From NCBI GenBank assembly GCA_003536295.1, contig DPZQ01000193.1:1-21060 (forward strand): 21,060 nucleotides of DNA. The letters run 5' to 3'. The position numbers and the translations under genes were made by a program. Position 1 is the first letter of the stretch, and every line of letters begins with the position of its first letter. Below are positions 7,201 to 16,950 of this stretch, piece after piece. A model generated the notes under the pieces. That model ran no database searches. It saw only the letters and a list, made by a program, of their open reading frames with translations, and was not told the DNA's origin. The stretch is from Rhodobacter sp. GTDB lineage: Bacteria > Pseudomonadota > Alphaproteobacteria > Rhodobacterales > Rhodobacteraceae.

Positions 7201-9855
7201 CTAAGGCGCGTCTTGATTGTCGATCAGGGCGCGCAATTCATAAAGGATATTCAGCGCCTCAATCGGGGACATGCTGTCAGGAAAGACTGTTTTCATACGC
7301 TCGTCTACGCCTGAGCTTTTTACAACCACTTTTGGCGCTACCTGCGCGTGTGTGGAAAATAGCGGCAAATCATCAATCAAGGCCTTGGTTTTACCACCGC
7401 CTTCGCGCGCCCCAGTTTCAAGGGCCGCTAAGATTGATTTTGCGCGCTCGATCACCATTGGCGGCAAGCCCGCAAGCCGCGCCACCTGCACCCCGTAAGA
7501 GCGATCGGCTGCGCCCTTGCGGACCTCGTGCAAAAAGATCACATCGCCTTGCCACTCTTTCACCGAGACGGTGACATTTTCCACCCCCGCAAGCCGATCG
7601 CTTAGCGAAGTCATCTCATGATAATGGGTGGCAAACAGGCCACGACATTGGTTAACGTCGTGCAAATGCTCTAGCGTTGCCCAAGCGATGGATAATCCGT
7701 CATAGGTCGCGGTCCCGCGGCCGATTTCGTCTAAAATCACCAAGGCCCGAGTATCGGCCTGGTTTAAGATCGCGGCCGTCTCGACCATCTCAACCATAAA
7801 GGTTGAGCGTCCCCGTGCCAAATCATCCGAAGCGCCAACGCGGCTAAAGACCTGTGACACAAGACCAATATGCGCCGAGGTGGCAGGCACGAAACTGCCC
7901 ATTTGCGCCAAAATAGCAATCAAAGCATTTTGCCGCAAAAAGGTGGATTTACCCGCCATATTGGGGCCCGTTACCAAACAAATCGCCGCATGATCGCCCG
8001 CATTTAGCGCGCAGTCGTTGGCGACAAAGGGCGCGCCATTCTGTTTGCGCAGCGCGCGCTCCACCACCGGATGGCGGCCGCCCACAATGTCAAAGGCTCG
8101 GCTTTGATCTAGTTTTGGGGCGACCCAATCTTCGCTGAGCGCCAGATCCGCCAAAGCCGCGGCCAAGTCCAGCTCGGCCAGCGCGCGAGCCGCAGCGGCA
8201 ATCGGGCCGGTTTGCCCCAATATTAACGCTGAAAGGTCGGCAAACATCAGTTTTTCAAGATCAAGCACATGGTTTGCGGCGTTTAAGATGCGGGTCTCTA
8301 GTTCTGAAAGCTCTAGCGTCGTAAAGCGCACCTGACCCGCAGTGGTTTGGCGGTGGATGAACCGTGCTGAAAGTGGCTCGGACAACATTTTTTCGGCATG
8401 GGTCACGGTGGTTTCGATGAAATAGCCCAGCACATTATTATGCTTAATTTTAAGTGCTGTGATGCCCGTTTCGGCACTATAATCAGCCTGCATTCGCGCG
8501 ATCACGCCGCGCCCCTCGTCGCGCAGGAGGCGCGTTTGGTCTAGCTCATCATGATAGCCGGCGGCAATAAAGCCGCCGTCGCGCAAGATTAGCGGCGGCT
8601 CGGCGATCAGGGCTTTTTGCAGTACGTCGATCAGCGCCTCAAACCCACCCAAATTGGCCAAAGCCATTGCCAAAAGTGGCGGTGTTTCGCTGGGCTGGTG
8701 GTCGAAAACATGCAAAGCCTGCTCTAGCCCATTGCGCAATGACGCCAAATCACGTGGCCCCGCTCGCCCCAAAGCCAAGCGCGAGAGGGCGCGGTCCATG
8801 TCCGGAATACGGCGCAAAGCAGAGCGCCAATCTTCGCGCTGGCGGGGATTTTCTGTCAAAAAGTGAACTGCCGCAAGTCTATCTTCAATCACCGCCACCG
8901 CGCATGACGGACTAGAAAGGCGCCGCTCTAATAGGCGGGCACCGCTAGCTGTGACGGTGCGATCAATTGTATGCAAAAGTGAGCCTTCGCGGCCCCCATT
9001 CAGGCCGATGGTCAGTTCCAAATTGCGCCTGGTGGCCGCATCAATTTGCATGCCTGCGCTTAGGTTTTCCTTCACGGGCGGGCGCAAAAGCGGCATATTG
9101 CCCTTTTGCGTTAGATCAAGATAGTCGATCAAAGCACCCATGGCTGAAAGTTCGGCACGTTCAAAACCGCCAAACCCCTCAAGCGAGGCAACGTTAAACA
9201 GGTTGCAAAGCCGCTTTTCACCTGACGCGCTGTCGAAACTTGATTTTGCTGCCGGCGTGATGGCCAGATCAGTGTCACTTAGTAGATCCCACAGCGTTTC
9301 GCTGCCATCATCTTGGATCAAAAGTTCACGTGGGGCCAGGCGTGCCAGTTCTGGGGCCAGTTTGGGCAAAGGGCAGGCAGTGACGCGAAATTCGCCCGTT
9401 GAAATATCAACCCAAGACAGGGCGCAGGCGTCGCGCACCTGAGCGAAAGCGGCCAGAAAATTATGGCGGCGTGGCTCTAACAGACCGTCTTCTGTCAGTG
9501 TGCCGGGGGTGACCAGCCTCACCACCTCGCGGCGGACCACCGATTTATAGCCGCGCTTCTTGGCCTCAGAGGGGTTTTCCATCTGTTCGGCAATCGCCAC
9601 GCGAAACCCTTTGCGAATGAGGGTCAACAAATAGCCTTCAGCCGCATGATAAGGCACGCCGCACATCGAGATATCTTCGCCTTGATGCTTGCCGCGTTTG
9701 GTCAACGCTATGTCTAGCGCTTCGGCGGCCAGATGTGCGTCTTGGAAAAACATTTCATAAAAGTCGCCCATGCGATAAAAAAGGATCGCACCCTGATGTT
9801 GGGCTTTGATCTCTAGATATTGGGCCATCATTGGTGTGACGGTATCGTCTTGCAC
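7201..9855 (-). CDS. mutS: MutS, DNA mismatch recognition ATPase
   Basis: 884 residues, starting at a GTG with a strong GGAGG ribosome binding site five bases upstream. An internal ATG at residue 9 is possible but lacks such a site. MutS finds mismatches and small loops and recruits MutL. The mismatch-binding Phe-Tyr-Glu is at residues 32-34 (GDFYEMF). Walker A GPNMAGKST is at 630-638, the STFMVEM signature at 684-690, Walker B VILDEIGRGT at 706-715, and ATHYHEM at 742-748. DDLPLF at 828-833 resembles the beta-clamp contact of other MutS proteins. The C-terminal SPIEALNILYELR corresponds to the tetramerisation helix. It is last on the minus-strand run, 96 bases after addA, and convergent with grpE. 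Confidence 0.98.
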   Translation of the reverse strand: MQDDTVTPMMAQYLEIKAQHQGAILFYRMGDFYEMFFQDAHLAAEALDIALTKRGKHQGEDISMCGVPYHAAEGYLLTLIRKGFRVAIAEQMENPSEAKKRGYKSVVRREVVRLVTPGTLTEDGLLEPRRHNFLAAFAQVRDACALSWVDISTGEFRVTACPLPKLAPELARLAPRELLIQDDGSETLWDLLSDTDLAITPAAKSSFDSASGEKRLCNLFNVASLEGFGGFERAELSAMGALIDYLDLTQKGNMPLLRPPVKENLSAGMQIDAATRRNLELTIGLNGGREGSLLHTIDRTVTASGARLLERRLSSPSCAVAVIEDRLAAVHFLTENPRQREDWRSALRRIPDMDRALSRLALGRAGPRDLASLRNGLEQALHVFDHQPSETPPLLAMALANLGGFEALIDVLQKALIAEPPLILRDGGFIAAGYHDELDQTRLLRDEGRGVIARMQADYSAETGITALKIKHNNVLGYFIETTVTHAEKMLSEPLSARFIHRQTTAGQVRFTTLELSELETRILNAANHVLDLEKLMFADLSALILGQTGPIAAAARALAELDLAAALADLALSEDWVAPKLDQSRAFDIVGGRHPVVERALRKQNGAPFVANDCALNAGDHAAICLVTGPNMAGKSTFLRQNALIAILAQMGSFVPATSAHIGLVSQVFSRVGASDDLARGRSTFMVEMVETAAILNQADTRALVILDEIGRGTATYDGLSIAWATLEHLHDVNQCRGLFATHYHEMTSLSDRLAGVENVTVSVKEWQGDVIFLHEVRKGAADRSYGVQVARLAGLPPMVIERAKSILAALETGAREGGGKTKALIDDLPLFSTHAQVAPKVVVKSSGVDERMKTVFPDSMSPIEALNILYELRALIDNQDAP
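7206..7234 (+). terminator. Stem-loop just downstream of grpE, candidate 3' end or terminator structure
   Basis: In plus-strand RNA, 7206-7217 pairs with 7223-7234 as a 12-bp stem (ten Watson-Crick and two G-U pairs) with a five-base loop. It begins 13 bases after the grpE stop. No run of U follows, so it is not a textbook intrinsic terminator. It lies opposite the last codons of mutS, where the two G-U positions become A-C mismatches. The stem is therefore stronger in the grpE-sense RNA. Confidence 0.4.
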
Positions 9856-9951
9856 GCGCGCCTCCGTTTAACTGGGAAACATTACAAAACCCAAGCCCAA
9901 TGGAAAAGCTGTAAATCGAAACAAATGCAACTTCGCCTGATTTAATGTTGG

Positions 9952-12900
9952 TCAAAAAGTGCTAAGTGGCAAGACAGGGGTGCCAATGGGCGGCAGGGCG
10001 TCAAAAAGCACAGGGTCAATAGGCATCAGTTCGCCTGTTTTTGTCCAAAGAATAGCCGTTTTAATCGGCATTTTGGGGTAAATCTGCGCTAAAGCCAAGG
10101 AATAGGCGCGCATCTGAGCCAATAGACCCAAGGGAATATCGTGTGCCTGTTTCGGTTGTTGGCGGTTTGACTTGAAATCAACGGCTAAAATATGGTCGGG
10201 CGCGATGATTAGGCGGTCAACCTTGCCCAAAATCGGCACGCCATCGACCCGCGCGGTTAAGGCCACTTCGGCCAAAGCGGTGGCGCTAAAAATAGCAGCC
10301 AGCGATGGATTATCCAGCAGGGCCAGCGCCTCATCTTTCAGAGCTTTGGCGTCAAGCGCGCTTCCCAAAAGGTTGTTTGCCAAAACCAAGCGCTCATGTG
10401 GGTTGACCCGGGGCAAATGCTCCAACAAAAGATGAAGTAACGTGCCATAGGTTGTCGCATCAAGATCCGTATCCATGATCGGACCATCCAATGACTTAAC
10501 CCCACCAAGGGATGATGGTGAAAGAGCTTGTTCGGGTCGTTGTGCTTTGGGAGCAGGGCAAAGCGCCCAGTTTGGTAAAGTAAGCGAAGCAATTTGTGCG
10601 ATGGGGGCGGTGGGCATCGGGTCCGGCCAAACCCCTTCGGCATAAACTAAGCGTCCGTCTTTTTGCGTTTCTGCTCCAATGGCAAGCATGGCGGCGCTGA
10701 TTTGATTATACCAAGCATCAGCCCCCGTGACTTTGCCCGCTGCCGCCACGATCAGATGGCTTTGCGCGCGGGTGAGCGCCACGTAAAGCAAGCGACTCTC
10801 TTCTTGCAACGCCAGTGCCCGCCGTTTTTCCCGGGCCTCGTCAATGATTTTTGGGTTGCCTGATTTCGCGGTTTTCCAAGACAGAAGGCCATTTTCTAAC
10901 AAGATCAACTCATCACTGTCTTTTGTTGGCCTATCGGCACAATCGGGCAAAATTACGATCGGTGCCTCAAGCCCCTTGGCGCCATGTACAGACATCACGC
11001 GAATTTGGCGACCTGCGCTGTCCATCTGGCGTTTGAGTTGAACGTCATCGGTTTGCAAAAAAGCCAAAAACCCGGTCAGGCTGGGCACTTCGGTTTGTTC
11101 ATAGGTCAGTGCTTGGGTCAAAAGCGCATCAATCCCATCTTCGGCCTCGAGGCCAAGCCTGGTCAACAGCCTTTGGCGGCCTTGGTGGCGGGTTAAGACG
11201 CGTTCGATAATATCATAGGGGCGCAGATAGTCTGATTGATCGCGCAAGTCAGTTAAGATAGCCAGCGCCTCTGGGTGTTGGTCTGACTGACGCAGTGAAG
11301 TCCAAAGATAACCTGTTCTGTTATGGGCTAGTCTAAACAAATCGGCCTCGCTCAGCCCAAAAAGAGGGGAGCGCAGGGCCTCGGCCAATGACAGGCAATC
11401 TTCTGGAGTCGCCAAAAAGGCCAGAAGGGCGGCCACGTCTTTAACGGCCAACTCGGCGCTTAGATTAAGCCTGTCGGCCCCCGCCACCGCTAGGCCCAAA
11501 GATTTGCATGCGCGGATGATTTGAATGAATATTTGCGATCTACTGCGAACTAAAATCAAAAAATCGCCTTCATGCACGGGACGCAACGTGCCTTTGACAG
11601 AGATCACCGTGCCCGCCTTAATGATCTGATCAATGCGCTCAGCAACCAAAAGACCAAGGCGTGCGCTATGATGCGTGTCCTGCACCAAATCTACCGGATC
11701 GTCCCAAGCCCCCTGTTCAGGCGCAGCGCTTTTATCAATCACGGGCCAAAGTTCAATCAGGCCAGGCATATTGATCTTATGGGCCAAATGCCTGAATGAC
11801 CCCCCCAAGGCGTTACATCCGTTAATATCAAAACAGTTATCAACAAGACGCAAAATTGCTGGAGCCGAACGAAAAGAGTGCTCTAAAGCCAAATCTTGCA
11901 GGGCCTGATTGCTTTCGGATAGGCGCGTGGCGAAATGCAGTTTCATACGCTCAAAGGCACCAACATCGGCCCCTTGAAAGGAATAGATGGATTGCTTTTT
12001 GTCGCCCACCACAAAGATTGTGCGTTCAATGTCGCGCGCGCCTTTGCCCGAGGTGAACTCTTGGGCCAAAAGCTCGATCACTTTCCATTGCGCGGGGCTG
12101 GTGTCTTGGGCCTCATCAACCAGAATATGATCTACGCCGCCATCTAAGCGAAACAGCACCCATTGCGCCACCGACGGGTCGGTTAACAATGCACCCGCAC
12201 GGGTGATCAGATCATCAAAATCCAAAGCGGCGCGTTCAGACTTGCGTTGATGGTAAAGTGGCAAAAAGGCTTGGGCGAAACGGTGAAGGGCCAGATTGCG
12301 TTGGGCTGCTAAAAGCGCAAGCTCTTGGTCGCGCGCATCAGACAGGCGGTTCATAAGATCGATCAGTGGGGCCTTAAGGCCGCCCATCTCGGCGGATGAT
12401 TTTTTGCTGGGGATGTTCTTTTTGGGCTGCCCCTCGTCTTGTCCGGTTTTCACCAGCAGCGCCTCTTTCAAGGCGGCATAGTCCCCAAAGCCGGGATTTT
12501 GCGCATTAATGCCGGCCAAGGCCAGCGCAAGACGTTGCATGGTCACACCGTCAGTGCGCAAAATGGGAATGATCTGACTGAAAAGATTGGCCTCATTGCC
12601 CAAAAAAACCTGCCCAACCAGCTTTTCCATATCAAAATCGATATCAAGCCCTAGACTTTTCCAAATATCTTGCACGGTTTTAGGTGGATGAAAGGCCATT
12701 TGATGCTTTATGACGGTTTGCATCACCGTGTCGAAATCTTGGTTTGCGTAGACCGCTGCCATATCGGCCACTTGCTGGGCCGCTTTGTCTTGGGCCATAT
12801 CATCGACGATTTCTTCGCGCATCAAAGTGGCCGAGCGCTCGTCCAGCTCAATAAAGAGCGGCGATACCCCCGCTTCAAGTGGAAAGCGGCGCAACAGGCT

Positions 12901-13287
12901 AGCGCAAAATGAATGGATCGTTTGAATGCGCAAGCCACCCGGCGTTTCAATTGCGCGGGCAAATAGCTGGCGTGCCGCGGCCAGTTTTTCGGCACTAAAG
13001 GGAGCTTCCACTCCTAGGCTTACAAGTTCATCTCGTAAGGCGGCCTCTTTGCTCATGGCCCATTTTCCCAGCCGTTCAAACAAACGAACCTGCATTTCCG
13101 AGGCGGCGGCCTTTGTGTAGGTTAGGCATAAAATGCGCGCCGGCTCGACCCCCTCTAACAGCGAAAGCGCCACACGGTCGATCAAAACCTTGGTTTTGCC
13201 CGAGCCCGCATTCGCCGAAAGCCAGGTCGAGGCCCTGGGGTTCGCCGCCTCGATTTGGCGCAGGCTGGCATCATCTAAAATCCTCAT
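9952..13287 (-). CDS. addA: AddA, helicase-nuclease subunit for double-strand-break repair
   Basis: 1111 residues from the ATG at 13287, which overlaps the addB stop as ATGA. The frame stays open upstream to 13317, but that would lie inside addB, so the coupled start is preferred. AddA is the UvrD-like 3'-5' motor and nuclease of AddAB, which resects broken ends for RecA loading. Walker A ANAGSGKT is at residues 25-32, IQTIHSFC at 121-128 and Walker B/motif II DEAQDTS at 391-397. GDKKQSIYSFQGAD follows as motif III. The C-terminal PD-(D/E)XK nuclease has Asp1024 and Asp1037-Phe-Lys1039 in DFKSNRQ. These features fit the alphaproteobacterial AddA family. No trxA or other gene lies between it and mutS. 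Confidence 0.96.
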   Translation of the reverse strand: MRILDDASLRQIEAANPRASTWLSANAGSGKTKVLIDRVALSLLEGVEPARILCLTYTKAAASEMQVRLFERLGKWAMSKEAALRDELVSLGVEAPFSAEKLAAARQLFARAIETPGGLRIQTIHSFCASLLRRFPLEAGVSPLFIELDERSATLMREEIVDDMAQDKAAQQVADMAAVYANQDFDTVMQTVIKHQMAFHPPKTVQDIWKSLGLDIDFDMEKLVGQVFLGNEANLFSQIIPILRTDGVTMQRLALALAGINAQNPGFGDYAALKEALLVKTGQDEGQPKKNIPSKKSSAEMGGLKAPLIDLMNRLSDARDQELALLAAQRNLALHRFAQAFLPLYHQRKSERAALDFDDLITRAGALLTDPSVAQWVLFRLDGGVDHILVDEAQDTSPAQWKVIELLAQEFTSGKGARDIERTIFVVGDKKQSIYSFQGADVGAFERMKLHFATRLSESNQALQDLALEHSFRSAPAILRLVDNCFDINGCNALGGSFRHLAHKINMPGLIELWPVIDKSAAPEQGAWDDPVDLVQDTHHSARLGLLVAERIDQIIKAGTVISVKGTLRPVHEGDFLILVRSRSQIFIQIIRACKSLGLAVAGADRLNLSAELAVKDVAALLAFLATPEDCLSLAEALRSPLFGLSEADLFRLAHNRTGYLWTSLRQSDQHPEALAILTDLRDQSDYLRPYDIIERVLTRHQGRQRLLTRLGLEAEDGIDALLTQALTYEQTEVPSLTGFLAFLQTDDVQLKRQMDSAGRQIRVMSVHGAKGLEAPIVILPDCADRPTKDSDELILLENGLLSWKTAKSGNPKIIDEAREKRRALALQEESRLLYVALTRAQSHLIVAAAGKVTGADAWYNQISAAMLAIGAETQKDGRLVYAEGVWPDPMPTAPIAQIASLTLPNWALCPAPKAQRPEQALSPSSLGGVKSLDGPIMDTDLDATTYGTLLHLLLEHLPRVNPHERLVLANNLLGSALDAKALKDEALALLDNPSLAAIFSATALAEVALTARVDGVPILGKVDRLIIAPDHILAVDFKSNRQQPKQAHDIPLGLLAQMRAYSLALAQIYPKMPIKTAILWTKTGELMPIDPVLFDALPPIGTPVLPLSTF

Positions 13288-16235
13288 AATGTACTTGTCT
13301 TTTCGCTTAAGTCCCATTCGCCAAAACGCGACAGATGGTCATAATCACTGGAATGGGCGGTCGAGAACATGGCGCGTCGTGCCGTATAGCCTTGGTTTGG
13401 GTCATTATAGCGGCTGATCAGGGCCATCAGGCCAGCCTTAACCTCGGCCAAAAGGTGGGGGGTGATTTCGGTCGTTTCGGTTTTCGGCGTGGTGCCAAGC
13501 CCGATATAGGAAATCGACTGCACCGTTTTTGGGCCAAAATCGACAAAGCTGCCATTTTCGGCCATAAGCGCGGTTAAAAGGAGCTGTTTTTCAAAAAAAG
13601 CCTGTTCATTTTGGGTGGGTGGTGCTCCGGTCTTATAGTCAATGATTTGCAAACAGCCGTTTGACAAAATATCAACACGGTCGCTTTTGGCCTTTAGCAC
13701 AAAGCCCAAGGCGACGATATCATAAGCACCCTTGCGTTCGGTTTTTGAGCCAATGATGTCGGGCCGACGGTCGTTTTCTAAAAACACATCCGCAACGCGC
13801 GCAAGCCTTGCATACCAAAGCGCTCGGGCGGCGGGCCAAGGCACCAAGGTTTGCAACTGCTCTTGCGCCAGTTCCAAAAGACGGGCTTTTGCGGCGGCGG
13901 CATTTTGGGGTAGCAGCTCGTCTGACGGGCGCGTTTTGACGAAACGTTCTAATATTTTATGTAGGACCTCACCGCGCAGGCGGGCATCAGCGGACATATG
14001 CAGCGGATTTAAGGGGTAAAGTTTTAAAATATAGCGCGCATAGACATGATAAGGGTCGCGGATTAGTTTTGAAATGGCCGTTACGGGCAATGTTTTGGGC
14101 CTACTTTCAATCGCAGGCTTGGGCGAGGGGCGTTTTGCGGGCGCAAGCATTGGGTCGCTTAGATGGGCGCCGCTGGGTAGATCAAGGCTTTGCGCCAAAG
14201 AAAGCCACCGCGCCCCGCGATCGCGCATGTTCTCAAGGGCCTGCGCGCCGCCATTATCCGGCAGGCCCGCCAGCAAATTCATTAAACGATTTAACCAGCG
14301 TGACGGCACAGTTGGAGCTTCTGCATTACGCAATGTGCGGCTTAGAATAACCTTTGGCGCACAAATGGCCTGTTGGAAATCATGTGCTGAGAGGCCGATG
14401 CGCCGCTCGGGCAGCAAAAGCCCTGCCTTTTGACGCATTTGCCGATTAAGCCAAGGGTCGGGTAGCGGCATCTGAGGCCAAACGCCATCATTCAGTCCAC
14501 CCAAAATTACCAAATCAGCGCCTTGCACGCGCGCCTCCAGCGTGCCCCATATCATGATATTTGGATCTGCCTGATGCGAGATGCGAATTTGCCCTTGGTT
14601 AAGAACTGACGTGAACAGCGCATCAAAATCATAGGCTGACAGAGTGCCACCAAAGGGGGCGGCGGCGGTGAGCGCCTCGATCATCTCAGCGGCGGTTTGG
14701 CCCGCTTCTTTTTCCCAAAGCCCGCCCGTGCCTGTGCTGCCGGGCCCTGCAGCAAGGCCGCCGGCACATTCGAGAAGGGCTGTTAAATGTGCAGCAATCG
14801 GACGGGGGGATATATTTTCGAAATGGCTTAGCCGATCGGCCAACCAAAGGGCCCAAGCGCTGCATGTGGGGTCGGATTGGGTGCTCGCCCAAGCAATCAG
14901 GGCTTTAGGATCAAACACTGCAGGGCCAAAGCGGCGCATGTGAAGTTCATATTCATGGGTAAAGCGCAAATGGACACCGCGCGCAGCACCTGTTGCGGTT
15001 AGCGGATGTTTCAGCAAGGTTAAAAAGGCCGCATTGGTCAAACGACGGTCAAAAAGCCGTGCTATTTGGCGCAAAAACCGACCGGGGGCCGACTGTGCTA
15101 GTGGGCGGCCTGCGGAATCGTCGGGCAAAATGCCCCAACGATCCAGCGCCGCGGTGACCTGACGGCCCAGCAAGCGATCGGGGGTTATAAGGGCAGCCAC
15201 CTCGCCGCGATCAGCCGCGTCGCGCAGCGCAAGGGCAATGGCTAGACTTTCGCTGCGCTGGTTTGGGGCCTCGATCAGGGTAAGGTCTTTGGTTGGCGTG
15301 CTCAAATCGGTTAGCTTTTGCCCCTCGGTCAGCCATTGATCTGTGACGGGGGCAGGGCGCAAGGCCAGTGAAATAAAGCTGTTGCGCGCAGGGCAAGGTG
15401 GGGGTGTGTCGTGCCAGGGCAAAACCTGATTTGGCGTGGCATCGACCATATCCATCAACTTGCGAAACCGATATTGGGGGTGATCTTCGGCGGTTAAGGC
15501 ATTGCTTAGCTTGTCCCAGACTGAGGGCGGCATATCAAAATCAAAGCCCGGCAAAATCAGCGCACCTTGGGGCAGGCTTATCACCAGTTTCATAAAGGCC
15601 AAAGTCGTGCCGCGTGACCCTGTCGAGCCAGCGATGATGATAGGATCAGCAGGCGAATTGTCTTGCCAAGCCGCCTGCAACACTGAGACCGCCATTCTTT
15701 GACGTTGGAGCGCATCGGGCTGTTCGGTACCGTTAAAAAAAGGCAGTACAATTTTCATAAAGGCTTGGGTGCGGTGCCAATGGGCCGAGTGGTTTGAGAC
15801 ATCAAGCCCCATTACAGTTTCAGGGTTAACCCCCTCGCCTTGCATTTCGTCCAGCAAATTGGCTAAACTGTCTGACAGGTCAAACAAAGCGCTGCGCGCT
15901 GCCAAATCGGGCTCTTGCTCAAGCAGGTGGGCCACCAATTGCGTCAGCTCAAGCCGGCGGTGCAGCGCGGGAATGGCTTTGGGTAAACTTGCAAGGTTCG
16001 GGTCTTGGTCGATGTCCGAGATCAGCAAAATGCGCGGCAAAAACCCTGCGCCTTCGGCGACGAAAAGATCTGTGACGCGCCGCCGCATCCGCTGAGTGTT
16101 GAGATAAAGGGTCACGCGCGCCATCGCATGCGGGGGCTTGTCCTTCATGCGCGCGACCAGGCCCGCATGAAGCGCCAAAGGAAAATCAACGCCGGGCGCT
16201 AGTGCAAAAATGTTGGGGGAAACTTTATCAAACAT
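13284..16235 (-). CDS. addB: AddB, nuclease subunit of the AddAB recombination complex
   Basis: 983 residues, alphaproteobacterial AddB type. The complex is thought to do the work of RecBCD. The C-terminal PD-(D/E)XK nuclease is clear: LRGEVLHKILERF supplies the helix with His, SDRVDI at 851-856 one acidic group, IIDYKTG at 864-870 the D-x-K catalytic pair, and KQLLLTALM the conserved Gln helix. The N-terminus shows no Walker A where Bacillus AddB has one, so it is probably not an active motor. The C-terminal tail has no cysteine cluster for an iron-sulfur site as in Bacillus AddB. The ATG overlaps the murU end by eight bases, and the stop overlaps the addA start as ATGA. Confidence 0.93.
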   Translation of the reverse strand: MFDKVSPNIFALAPGVDFPLALHAGLVARMKDKPPHAMARVTLYLNTQRMRRRVTDLFVAEGAGFLPRILLISDIDQDPNLASLPKAIPALHRRLELTQLVAHLLEQEPDLAARSALFDLSDSLANLLDEMQGEGVNPETVMGLDVSNHSAHWHRTQAFMKIVLPFFNGTEQPDALQRQRMAVSVLQAAWQDNSPADPIIIAGSTGSRGTTLAFMKLVISLPQGALILPGFDFDMPPSVWDKLSNALTAEDHPQYRFRKLMDMVDATPNQVLPWHDTPPPCPARNSFISLALRPAPVTDQWLTEGQKLTDLSTPTKDLTLIEAPNQRSESLAIALALRDAADRGEVAALITPDRLLGRQVTAALDRWGILPDDSAGRPLAQSAPGRFLRQIARLFDRRLTNAAFLTLLKHPLTATGAARGVHLRFTHEYELHMRRFGPAVFDPKALIAWASTQSDPTCSAWALWLADRLSHFENISPRPIAAHLTALLECAGGLAAGPGSTGTGGLWEKEAGQTAAEMIEALTAAAPFGGTLSAYDFDALFTSVLNQGQIRISHQADPNIMIWGTLEARVQGADLVILGGLNDGVWPQMPLPDPWLNRQMRQKAGLLLPERRIGLSAHDFQQAICAPKVILSRTLRNAEAPTVPSRWLNRLMNLLAGLPDNGGAQALENMRDRGARWLSLAQSLDLPSGAHLSDPMLAPAKRPSPKPAIESRPKTLPVTAISKLIRDPYHVYARYILKLYPLNPLHMSADARLRGEVLHKILERFVKTRPSDELLPQNAAAAKARLLELAQEQLQTLVPWPAARALWYARLARVADVFLENDRRPDIIGSKTERKGAYDIVALGFVLKAKSDRVDILSNGCLQIIDYKTGAPPTQNEQAFFEKQLLLTALMAENGSFVDFGPKTVQSISYIGLGTTPKTETTEITPHLLAEVKAGLMALISRYNDPNQGYTARRAMFSTAHSSDYDHLSRFGEWDLSEKTSTL

Positions 16236-16950
16236 TTGGGCGGTTTCTCGCGTATTTGGCCTTTAAAAGAGCGGTGGCTAAATCAATATTCTGGGGTCGA
16301 CCAACATCACACCAATCACCGGCATAGGTAAAACCAAAGGCTCGGCCTTGGTCGATCATCTGATCCCAAAGCAGGTTAAGGGAGAACTTCTGCGCGTCAA
16401 TCGTTAGCAGCATATCGGTTTTGATGATTTGCGCTCCCAGATAAAGCAAACCCGTGGTAGACTTGTCGCGTTTGATCTGGCCAGCCGCATTCAGCGCAAA
16501 ATCTGAAAAACCGCTATGGCCCCTGGCTGCAGCAAGGGGGCCAAGCAACAAGAGAGCATCCATTCTATCAGGTTGCCACGCGGACAAAAGGGCCGCTATT
16601 GGGTTTTGTCCCAGCCAAACCGCATCGGTGTTAAGCGTCAAAACAGGCCAAGGCCCAAGCAGCCCAAGCGCGGCGCGCAGTCCGCCGCCTGTTTCTAAAA
16701 GGGCTTCTTTTTCGTGGGAAATCTGTAGAGCGGGCTCGGACTTTAGGTGGTTGATGATTTGGGCGGCTAAATAATGTACGTTCACAACGCGTTTTTCAAA
16801 GTTAAAGCCGCGTGTTTGGTCAAGCGCATGATCTAAAAGTGTGCGCCCTGCCACCTCCAGCAAGGGCTTGGGTCGGTGGTCGGTTAAAGGGGCCATGCGG
16901 CTACCAAAACCAGCTGCAAAAAGCATGAGACTTATGGGGTTTTGGGGCAT
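16228..16950 (-). CDS. murU: MurU-type sugar-1-phosphate nucleotidyltransferase (MurNAc-1-P uridylyltransferase)
   Basis: 240 residues from the ATG at 16950. In-frame ATGs at 16965 and 16926 are alternatives, but 16950 places the usual short lead before the nucleotide-binding signature. That signature, FAAGFGSRMAPLT...PKPL, is at residues 11-30. LNTDAVW carries the metal-binding Asp, and GDWCDVGRPQNIDLA closes the fold. The family includes glucose-1-phosphate thymidylyl- and mannose-1-phosphate guanylyltransferases. The MurU assignment comes from the partner gene: it overlaps by 19 bases the gene for an AmgK-type kinase that makes the MurNAc-1-phosphate substrate. MurU then forms UDP-MurNAc for peptidoglycan synthesis, bypassing MurA. 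Fold very sure, exact substrate inferred. Confidence 0.85.
   Translation of the reverse strand: MPQNPISLMLFAAGFGSRMAPLTDHRPKPLLEVAGRTLLDHALDQTRGFNFEKRVVNVHYLAAQIINHLKSEPALQISHEKEALLETGGGLRAALGLLGPWPVLTLNTDAVWLGQNPIAALLSAWQPDRMDALLLLGPLAAARGHSGFSDFALNAAGQIKRDKSTTGLLYLGAQIIKTDMLLTIDAQKFSLNLLWDQMIDQGRAFGFTYAGDWCDVGRPQNIDLATALLKAKYARNRPNV

Noticed and set aside
9755..9955. Minus-strand 66-codon frame spanning the addA-mutS spacer and mutS start
   Set aside because: It overlaps the mutS start in another frame, shows no domain, and the GGAGG site serves the mutS GTG.
14074..14433. 119-codon plus-strand open frame opposite addB
   Set aside because: Shadow frame within AddB coding sequence; composition is rich in Arg, Ala and Ser as expected for antisense frames.
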